Of a stretch of 12,618 bases of DNA, positions 7,312 through 12,618 are shown piece after piece. The translations under genes were made by a program, and so were the position numbers. The notes beneath the pieces were generated by a model. It was not told the DNA's origin, did not search any database, and saw nothing but the letters and a program-made list of their open reading frames with translations. The first letter of the stretch is position 1. The number at the start of each line of letters is the position of its first letter. Origin of the DNA: Bacteroidales bacterium UBA1722 (GTDB lineage Bacteria; Bacteroidota; Bacteroidia; Bacteroidales; UBA932); the NCBI GenBank assembly GCA_002317435.1, contig DCIQ01000100.1, positions 1 to 12,618 on the forward strand, read 5' to 3'.

Positions 7312-8604
7312 CTATTGTTTTTTCTTTCCGAATTCCGGCTCCACATCTCTGCGTACTATGAATGTGACCGCGAGTGTGACGGTGCAGCAGATGACGGCCC
7401 ACCAGAAGAAGCCGACATATCCGAGAGCCTCCTGCAGCCATCCCGCCGCCATCCCGGGGAGCATCATCCCCAGTGCCATAAATGCCGTGCAGATGGCATA
7501 GTGGGAGGTCTGGCGCTCACCTCTGGAGAAGTACATCATATAGAGCATGAAGGATGTGAAACCTATACCGTAACCGAATTGTTCGATGAAGATACAGCCG
7601 TTTATCGCAAGCATCCCCCACAGGGTCTCCCACGTGGGCTGCGCCATCGCCAGATAGCAGTAGACCAGATCGGGGACGGTGATGCACAGGGCCATGGGGA
7701 TGAGGTTTTTCCGAAGTCCTCCGCGGGAAGCCAGGATGCCTCCGAGGATGCCTCCGAGGGTGAGTCCGATTATGCCTACGGTACCATAGGCTATGCCGAC
7801 CCGGGCGGTGGAGAGGGCCAGTCCGCCCGCTTCCCTGCTGTCCAGCAGGAAAGGATTGATTATTTTTATGAGTTGTGCCTCCGGCAATCGGTACAGCAGA
7901 ATGAACAGCACGGCCGTGATGACACCCTTCTTCCTGAAGAATGATGCGAAGGTGCCGAGAAAGTCCCGCAGTATTCCGGAGCCGTCTCTATCCGCCGCCG
8001 GGCGGTCGCTTTCTGGTCTGGGGAGGATGAATCTGTGGTAGAGGGTTACCGCCAGAAAGAATACCGACAGGCTTCCGAAGGTGCAGGCCCAGGCGAAGGG
8101 GATATCTCCGGTGGAGGTCTCCAGCGCTCCGGCGATTATGACCAGCAGACCCTGTCCGAATATGGTGGCGCATCTGTAGAAAGTGGAACGTATGCCTACG
8201 AAAAAGGACTGCCGCGAGGAATCGAGAGCCGTCATATAGAAACCGTCGGCGGCGATGTCGTGTGTGGCCGAAGCGAATCCTATTATATAGAATATGGCCA
8301 GGGATGCCTGCAGCCCGAACGATGCCGGTATGGTGAATGCCAGCAGGGCCAATGCTGTGGCCATAGTCATCTGCATGGAGACCGTCCACCATCTTTTCGA
8401 ACGGATAATGTCGACGAACGGGCTCCAGAACGGTTTTATGACCCAGGGGAGATAGAGCCAGGCGGTATAGAACGCTATATCTCCGTTGGACATGCCCAAC
8501 TTTTTATACATTATGACGGACAGGGTGTTGACGGCTATGTAGGGTAATCCTTCCGCGAAATACAGGGTGGGAATCCACCACCAGGGAGATTGTTTTTTTT
8601 CCAT
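7312..8604 (-). CDS. ampG: AmpG-like muropeptide permease (MFS)
   Basis: A 430-residue integral membrane protein of the major facilitator superfamily with about 12 hydrophobic segments. The N-terminus (WWWIPTLYFAEGLPYIAVNTL, then YTAWLYLPWVIKPFWSPFVD) matches the first-helix and loop pattern of AmpG permeases, which import GlcNAc-anhydroMurNAc muropeptides across the inner membrane. Other consistent segments are ATHDIAADGFY and a later FIEQFGYGIGFTSFMLYMMYFS. A cytoplasmic loop around residues 195-210 separates the two halves. It is first in the minus-strand run and its stop lies 2 nt before the NamZ start. Only 6 nt lie between its ATG and a palindromic promoter region, so if the minus-strand -7 box there is used the transcript would be almost leaderless. 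The alternative is a general PAT/MFS sugar transporter; the NamZ neighbour favours AmpG. Substrate is inferred. Confidence 0.8.
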   Translation of the reverse strand: MEKKQSPWWWIPTLYFAEGLPYIAVNTLSVIMYKKLGMSNGDIAFYTAWLYLPWVIKPFWSPFVDIIRSKRWWTVSMQMTMATALALLAFTIPASFGLQASLAIFYIIGFASATHDIAADGFYMTALDSSRQSFFVGIRSTFYRCATIFGQGLLVIIAGALETSTGDIPFAWACTFGSLSVFFLAVTLYHRFILPRPESDRPAADRDGSGILRDFLGTFASFFRKKGVITAVLFILLYRLPEAQLIKIINPFLLDSREAGGLALSTARVGIAYGTVGIIGLTLGGILGGILASRGGLRKNLIPMALCITVPDLVYCYLAMAQPTWETLWGMLAINGCIFIEQFGYGIGFTSFMLYMMYFSRGERQTSHYAICTAFMALGMMLPGMAAGWLQEALGYVGFFWWAVICCTVTLAVTFIVRRDVEPEFGKKKQ

Positions 8605-8612
8605 ACCGGAGA

Positions 8613-8620
8613 CAAATATA
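8613..8620 (-). promoter_or_regulatory. Candidate -7 box for the ampG operon
   Basis: TATATTTG on the minus strand fits the Bacteroidetes sigma -7 consensus TAnnTTTG. The expected start of transcription would be only a few bases before the ATG at 8604, implying a leaderless or nearly leaderless mRNA. No convincing -33 TTG is at the usual spacing (a TTG at 8637-8639, minus, is slightly too close). Confidence 0.4.
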
Positions 8621-8622
8621 CG

Positions 8623-8630
8623 TATATTTG
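8623..8630 (+). promoter_or_regulatory. Candidate -7 box for the glycosyltransferase operon
   Basis: TATATTTG matches the Bacteroidetes -7 consensus TAnnTTTG exactly. It lies 22 nt before the ATG at 8653, which would give a leader of about 15-20 nt containing AAGGA (8646-8650). That AAGGA is only 2 nt from the start codon, so it is a doubtful ribosome binding site. A clear -33 TTG at standard spacing is not visible; only a T run (8593-8600) lies near the expected place. Confidence 0.55.
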
Positions 8631-8652
8631 TCGAATCAATAACTTAAGGACG

Positions 8653-10026
8653 ATGGATATAAGAGTAATACCGATACCGCGTTTCCTGTCGCACGCGGAA
8701 TTGAAGGATGCCGTAGCCGGAGTGACTGAGAAATATATGGCACTGACACCGGGTGCGGAGATGGGGGAGGTGACCGTTTCTCCGAGATCCCTCGACAGAA
8801 TGGCCGCTCTGCTGGAGCAGAGCGGAACAGTTATGGTCTATTCGGACTATCTTGAGATAAGACCGGACGGGGAGAGGGTTTTCCACCCGTTGACGGATTA
8901 TCAGGGCGGCAGTATAAGGGATGATTTCGATTTCGGTTATCTGGTGATGTTCAGGACTGCGGATGCGGCGGCTATACTGGAAGAATCCGGGAATGTGGTA
9001 AACGTCGGGGCACTTCGTCTCGGGGCTTTCTATGCATTCAGGCTGGCCGCTTCCAGGATGGGTATGTTTCTCCACGTCAGGGAATATATGTATTCGAAAG
9101 TGGAGACGGACCTGCGTGCGTCCGGTCAGAAACAGTTCGATTATGTGGATCCTTCGAACAGGAAGTTCCAGATAGAGATGGAAAAGATCGCCACCGCACA
9201 TCTGGTGGAGACAGGAGTGTTCCTGCCCGAACGTCAGAAAACCGTGGCTCCCGACGTGAATATGGCTCCCGATATGGTGGCGACGGTGGTGATACCTGTG
9301 AAGAACAGGGCGGCCACCATAATGGATGCCGTGGATTCGGCCCTCGGGCAGAATACGAATTTCCCTTTCAATGTCATCGTCGTGGACAATCATTCCGATG
9401 ACGGCACCACCGCTTTGCTCGCCGCAGCCGCGGAGCGTGATTCCCGTCTGGTGCATATAGTGCCCGAAAGCAGGGATCTGATGATAGGGGGATGCTGGAA
9501 TGAGGCCGTGTTCGATGCCAGGTGCGGAAGATATGCCGTGCAGTTGGACAGTGATGACGTGTACAGTTCGGCCGATGTGCTCCAGAAAATGGTCAGTCTG
9601 CTGAAAGGTGAGAATCTGGCGATGGCTGTGGGCTCATACCGGCTCACAGATTTTTCACTGTCCCCCATTCCCCCCGGAGTTATAGACCACAGGGAATGGA
9701 GTGACCTGAACGGTCACAACAATGCATTGAGAATTAACGGTCTCGGGGCGCCGAGGGCGTTTGACGTCACAGTTCTGAGGAGTATCGGAGGCTTTCCGGA
9801 CGTGAGTTATGGGGAAGATTATGCCGTGGCCCTGCGAATCTCCAGGGAATACAGAATAGGGAGAATTTATGACGTGCTCTATAACTGCCGCCGCTGGGAA
9901 GGAAATTCCGATGCCGCGCTTGATCAGGAGAAACTCAACAGAAACAACGCATATAAGGATATGCTCCGGAGTCTGGAGATGGTAGCCAGATTCAGGATGA
10001 ATCACGAAACGGCTCAGAATGAATAG
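8653..10026 (+). CDS. GT2 glycosyltransferase with extra N-terminal GT-A-like domain
   Basis: The 457-residue product starts at MDIRVIPIPRF. A 21-codon upstream extension would overlap the AmpG-like gene and the promoter palindrome, so it is rejected. The C-terminal half (about 205-430) is a family 2 GT-A domain: VATVVIPVKNR (from V209), VIVVDNHSDDG, the metal-binding DSDD (299-302) and a catalytic-type GED (D389). It would transfer a sugar from a nucleotide donor; acceptor and donor are unknown. The N-terminal 200 residues resemble a second, incomplete GT-A fold, with VYSD (63-65 plus V62) and DDFDFG (90-95) but no full nucleotide-binding half. No signal peptide or membrane helix is apparent, so it is probably cytoplasmic. 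The stop codon overlaps the start of the DUF4922-SpoIID gene by 8 nt, indicating co-translation and a shared function. Divergent from the AmpG-NamZ genes. Confidence 0.82.
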   Translation: MDIRVIPIPRFLSHAELKDAVAGVTEKYMALTPGAEMGEVTVSPRSLDRMAALLEQSGTVMVYSDYLEIRPDGERVFHPLTDYQGGSIRDDFDFGYLVMFRTADAAAILEESGNVVNVGALRLGAFYAFRLAASRMGMFLHVREYMYSKVETDLRASGQKQFDYVDPSNRKFQIEMEKIATAHLVETGVFLPERQKTVAPDVNMAPDMVATVVIPVKNRAATIMDAVDSALGQNTNFPFNVIVVDNHSDDGTTALLAAAAERDSRLVHIVPESRDLMIGGCWNEAVFDARCGRYAVQLDSDDVYSSADVLQKMVSLLKGENLAMAVGSYRLTDFSLSPIPPGVIDHREWSDLNGHNNALRINGLGAPRAFDVTVLRSIGGFPDVSYGEDYAVALRISREYRIGRIYDVLYNCRRWEGNSDAALDQEKLNRNNAYKDMLRSLEMVARFRMNHETAQNE

Positions 10027-12253
10027 AAAGATAGAAGAATTTTTTGCGGACCAGCTTTCGGAATGGCCTCTGGCGGCTGAAAATTTCGCGGCATTCGACA
10101 GCGGTATCATAAAGGAGAGGACGGTTACGGTGGACGGTCTGCAGGTACGGCTCCAGTTCAATCCGGCCCGTATCCGCTCCACTGCGGCGGATGTCCGTTC
10201 TTCGGCTGTCAGGGAAAGGGCCTGTTTTCTATGTGAGAAGAACCGTCCCGGGCAGCAGAGATCCATAGAGTGGGGGAGATACGACATACTGCTCAATCCG
10301 TATCCGATATTCAGACGGCATCTGACTATAAGTGCGAAAGAACATACTCCCCAGATCATTTCGGACCGGTATGCGGATATGCTGGCACTGACCGACTACC
10401 TGCAGGACTATGTGGTGTTCTATAACGGGGCCCGCTGCGGAGCGTCCGCGCCGGATCATTTCCATTTTCAGGCAGGACCCAGAGGAGAGCTTCCTCTGGA
10501 GGTGCATCTTCGGGAACTTCCCAAGGTAAGACTTTCGACATCGCTCAGGGATGGAGGGGCTGACGTGTATGAACTGGTCCGTTATCTGGCCGGGGCGTAT
10601 GTCATCGAAACGGAATCTCCGGAACTGTCCGGCATATTGTTCGCCGAGATGGTGAACACTCTCCCCGGAGATTACAGCTCGTTCACGTCGGAGCCTATGA
10701 TGAATGTCCTGCTGTGGAAAGACGGTGACAAATATGTGACGGTTCTGGCTCCCCGTCTGAAACATCGTCCGGACTGCTTTTCCGAATATATGGTGACCCC
10801 TGCATCCGTGGAACTCGGAGGACTGGTGGTCCTGCCCCGCGAGGATGACTGGGAGAGGATGGACGCACCGGTGCTGGGGCGGATACTCCGGGAGGTCTGT
10901 CTTCCGCTGAGACAGCCGCAGGTAAAGGTGGGACTTCTCTCGGCGGAAGAAGTTATGGTCGAGTTCAGTTCGATGTATCGGTTCGGCACGGAAACGGTAT
11001 GCGGCTCGCAACACTTCGCCTACAGGAACGGCAAGGTCGTCTGGAGAAACAGGGAATATGACAGGGTGGACTTCCTTCCTATGGATGAGCGCAACGGATG
11101 TTTCAGCCTTGTGATGCGGATAGGTGTAGCGTTCCACTGGGAGAGGCGTGAACTTCAGGTCTTCCAGGGAGGTGTCTCTCTGGTTCCGGTACCGGAAGAC
11201 GGCTCCGAGCCTGCCGAGATAATCGCACCCGGAGCTCCCGGGATGCTGACTGTGATAAACAATATCGGGGTGGAGGATTATCTTACAAGTGTGATTTCCT
11301 CAGAGATGAATTCGGCCGCTTCGACGGAATTTCTCAAGGCTCACGCCATCATCTCCCGTTCGTGGCTGATGACCAGAATGTCCGGTCCACGGCACTGTAC
11401 CCAAGGCTCCGGAAGCGAAATGGTATCCGACGGGAAGATACTCAGATGGTATGACAGGGACGACCATACTCTCTTCGACGTGTGTGCCGATGACCACTGT
11501 CAGAGGTATCAGGGTATCATCCGGGTGAGGAACAAGAAGATCTCCGGGGTCATCAGGGATACCTGGGGGATGGTTCTGAAGTATGACGGAGAAATTTGTG
11601 ACGCCCGGTATTCGAAGTGCTGCGGGGGAGTCACGGAGCGGTTTGAAAACTGCTGGCAGGACGAACCCAAAGGCTATCTTACATCTGTCAGGGATGACGT
11701 CAGTGATGATTCCGCCCCTGTACCGGACCTCACTGATGAAGAAAATGCCCGCAGATGGATTCTCGAAGCTCCGGATGCGTTATGCCATACTGCGGACCAA
11801 TCCATCCTCACCTCCGTCCTGAACAACTATGATCAGGAGACCACCGATTTCTACAGGTGGAAGGTGACATACGGGCAGGCGGAACTCTCCGGAACGGTGC
11901 GGCGGAAATCCGGCATCGACTTCGGTGACATCATCGATCTCATACCGGTGAAGCGGGGGGCTTCGGGAAGGATATATGAACTGAAAATAGTGGGAACCGC
12001 CAGAACCCTCACCATAGGGAAGGAACTGGAGATAAGGAGGTGGCTTTCCCCGTCACATCTCTACAGCTCGGCATTCGTCGTGGAGAAGAAGACATCCGAA
12101 GGCGGCACCGCCTTTACTTTATATGGGGCCGGCTGGGGTCACGGGGTGGGACTGTGCCAGATCGGGGCTGCCGTGATGGGGGAGAAGGGATACACCTGCG
12201 ACCGCATATTGCTCCATTATTTTCGGGGTGCATCCATCGAAGCACTCTATTGA
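10019..12253 (+). CDS. DUF4922-SpoIID fusion (GalT-like nucleotidyltransferase plus SpoIID/LytB domain)
   Basis: A 744-residue two-domain protein. The N-terminal part (about 1-330) looks like DUF4922: CFLC (C69, C72), a following RRHLTISAKEHTPQ segment, and DHFHFQ (H147, H149, Q151). HxHxQ is the signature of the GalT/Ap4A-phosphorylase branch of the HIT superfamily, where the middle His carries the nucleotidyl group; the CxxC resembles the zinc site of GalT. The C-terminal part (about 360-744) is a SpoIID/LytB domain: VEDYLTSVISSEM with the expected catalytic E429, KAHAIISRSW, a CCGG segment, and GAGWGHGVGLCQIGA near the end (H708). SpoIID of Bacillus cleaves denuded peptidoglycan to anhydro-MurNAc ends. 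No signal peptide or membrane segment is visible, which is odd for an enzyme acting on the wall. The gene overlaps the glycosyltransferase by 8 nt and is followed by a hairpin. Domain calls are fairly sure; the joint function is unknown. Confidence 0.85.
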   Translation: MNRKIEEFFADQLSEWPLAAENFAAFDSGIIKERTVTVDGLQVRLQFNPARIRSTAADVRSSAVRERACFLCEKNRPGQQRSIEWGRYDILLNPYPIFRRHLTISAKEHTPQIISDRYADMLALTDYLQDYVVFYNGARCGASAPDHFHFQAGPRGELPLEVHLRELPKVRLSTSLRDGGADVYELVRYLAGAYVIETESPELSGILFAEMVNTLPGDYSSFTSEPMMNVLLWKDGDKYVTVLAPRLKHRPDCFSEYMVTPASVELGGLVVLPREDDWERMDAPVLGRILREVCLPLRQPQVKVGLLSAEEVMVEFSSMYRFGTETVCGSQHFAYRNGKVVWRNREYDRVDFLPMDERNGCFSLVMRIGVAFHWERRELQVFQGGVSLVPVPEDGSEPAEIIAPGAPGMLTVINNIGVEDYLTSVISSEMNSAASTEFLKAHAIISRSWLMTRMSGPRHCTQGSGSEMVSDGKILRWYDRDDHTLFDVCADDHCQRYQGIIRVRNKKISGVIRDTWGMVLKYDGEICDARYSKCCGGVTERFENCWQDEPKGYLTSVRDDVSDDSAPVPDLTDEENARRWILEAPDALCHTADQSILTSVLNNYDQETTDFYRWKVTYGQAELSGTVRRKSGIDFGDIIDLIPVKRGASGRIYELKIVGTARTLTIGKELEIRRWLSPSHLYSSAFVVEKKTSEGGTAFTLYGAGWGHGVGLCQIGAAVMGEKGYTCDRILLHYFRGASIEALY

Positions 12254-12272
12254 CAGCGGGATACCTGAATGT

Positions 12273-12315
12273 GAAAGGGGCGGACCGGAAAGAAAAAACC
12301 GGCCCGCCCCCTTTC
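12273..12315. terminator. GC-rich hairpin between convergent genes
   Basis: GAAAGGGGCGG-A-CCGG (12273-12288) pairs with CCGG-C-CCGCCCCCTTTC (12299-12315) with one mismatch and one bulged C. The loop is the A-rich 12289-12298. It lies 19 nt after the SpoIID stop and 15 nt before the peptidase T stop, as expected for a bidirectional terminator. Neither strand has a strong U tract after the stem, so it may act as a terminator or as a 3'-end protector for both mRNAs. Confidence 0.7.
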
Positions 12316-12330
12316 TCATATGGAACAGGA

Positions 12331-12618
12331 TTATTCCCCGGCCACCTCTCTGATGATGTTCAGGGCGACGGCTGATGCCTTCTCCATCGATTCGAGCGGG
12401 ACGAATTCCAGTTTTCCGTGGAAATTGTGGCCGCCGGCGAATATGTTGGGGCAGGGCAGTCCCATGAACGAGAGTCTCGCACCGTCGGTTCCACCGCGGA
12501 TGGGACGGACTTTCGGAGTCACTCCGGCAGTTTCCATTGCCCGGAGGGCAATATCCACTATATCCATCCGTTTCTCGATTTCTTCACGCATATTGTAGTA
12601 CTGGTCGTTCACCTCGAG
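12331..12618 (-). CDS. pepT: Peptidase T, C-terminal part (runs off the right edge)
   Basis: The last 95 residues of an M20-family tripeptidase; the gene continues beyond 12618, so about three quarters of the usual 400-410 residues are missing from view. A GTG at 12612 within the frame is not the start: the frame is open to the edge, reading LEVNDQYYNM, which is the conserved core of PepT. RGGTDGARLSFMGLPCPNIFAGGHNFHGKLEFVPLESMEKA matches the C-terminal catalytic region, and the His of FHGK corresponds to the last zinc ligand of the di-zinc site. PepT removes the N-terminal residue of tripeptides in the cytoplasm. It is convergent with the SpoIID fusion across a 77-bp gap holding a hairpin. 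A link to peptide turnover from muropeptides is possible but not shown. Confidence 0.92.
   Translation of the reverse strand, partial: LEVNDQYYNMREEIEKRMDIVDIALRAMETAGVTPKVRPIRGGTDGARLSFMGLPCPNIFAGGHNFHGKLEFVPLESMEKASAVALNIIREVAGE

Larger units (their letters stand above)
8611..8632. promoter_or_regulatory. Perfect 22-bp palindrome between divergent operons
   Basis: GACAAATATAC (8611-8621) is followed directly by its exact reverse complement (8622-8632). It sits in the 48-bp gap between the ATG of the AmpG-like gene (8604, minus) and the ATG of the glycosyltransferase gene (8653, plus). Each half contains TATATTTG reading outward, so it could be a two-way promoter, an operator for a dimeric regulator, or both. 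No other gene or repeat explains it. Confidence 0.7.

Noticed and set aside
7310..7441. N-terminal extension of the NamZ protein (44 codons)
   Set aside because: It lies inside the AmpG-like gene and precedes a clean signal peptide at MKNKFIL.
8644..9456. Minus-strand open frame of 270 codons across the glycosyltransferase
   Set aside because: Antisense to a gene with clear GT2 motifs; the product is rich in His and Arg with no domain pattern.
12610..12612. GTG start giving a complete 93-residue protein
   Set aside because: The frame is open to the window edge and the residues before it fit the conserved PepT core, so this is a fragment of a larger gene.

Overview
The window looks like a GC-rich member of the Bacteroidales, possibly Rikenellaceae/Alistipes-like. 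This is inferred from the gene families (DUF1343/NamZ, the DUF4922-SpoIID fusion, GH78-like and DUF6259-like secreted glycosidases), from the near absence of Shine-Dalgarno sequences, and from TAnnTTTG-type promoter boxes. No rRNA, tRNA, CRISPR array, insertion sequence or transposase gene was seen. Nearly every base is coding; the only gene-free stretches are short, and the longest (2274-2446) holds a structured inverted-repeat element.

Layout. A minus-strand run of five genes reads leftward from 8604 to 39: an AmpG-like muropeptide permease (7312-8604), a NamZ/DUF1343 exo-beta-N-acetylmuramidase (6056-7309), a GH2 glycosidase (4173-6011), a GH78-like alpha-L-rhamnosidase (2447-4165) and a DUF6259-like lipoprotein glycosidase (39-2273). 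The first four are packed with gaps of 2, 44 and 7 nt and look like one operon. A 108-bp inverted repeat separates the fourth gene from the fifth. Divergently, on the plus strand, are a GT2 glycosyltransferase with an extra N-terminal domain (8653-10026) and a DUF4922-SpoIID fusion (10019-12253), overlapping by 8 nt. The two transcription units face away from each other across 48 bp that contain a perfect 22-bp palindrome (8611-8632). A promoter -7 box reads outward on each strand of that palindrome. A GC-rich hairpin (12273-12315) separates the plus-strand pair from the 3' end of a convergent peptidase T gene that runs off the right edge.

How the genes may work together (inference). NamZ releases MurNAc from the non-reducing ends of peptidoglycan fragments. 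AmpG imports muropeptides. SpoIID domains cleave denuded glycan strands to anhydro-MurNAc products. The DUF4922 part carries a GalT/Ap4A-phosphorylase-like signature (CxxC and HxHxQ), and a glycosyltransferase lies just before it. Peptidase T could finish peptide turnover, though it may simply be a neighbour. The window may therefore hold a cell-wall recycling locus with an uncharacterised nucleotidyl-transfer/glycosyl-transfer branch. It is joined in the same minus-strand run to three exported glycosidases that look more like dietary or host glycan degradation. The DUF4922-SpoIID protein has no visible signal peptide, which is unexpected for a SpoIID enzyme and is the strongest lead here.
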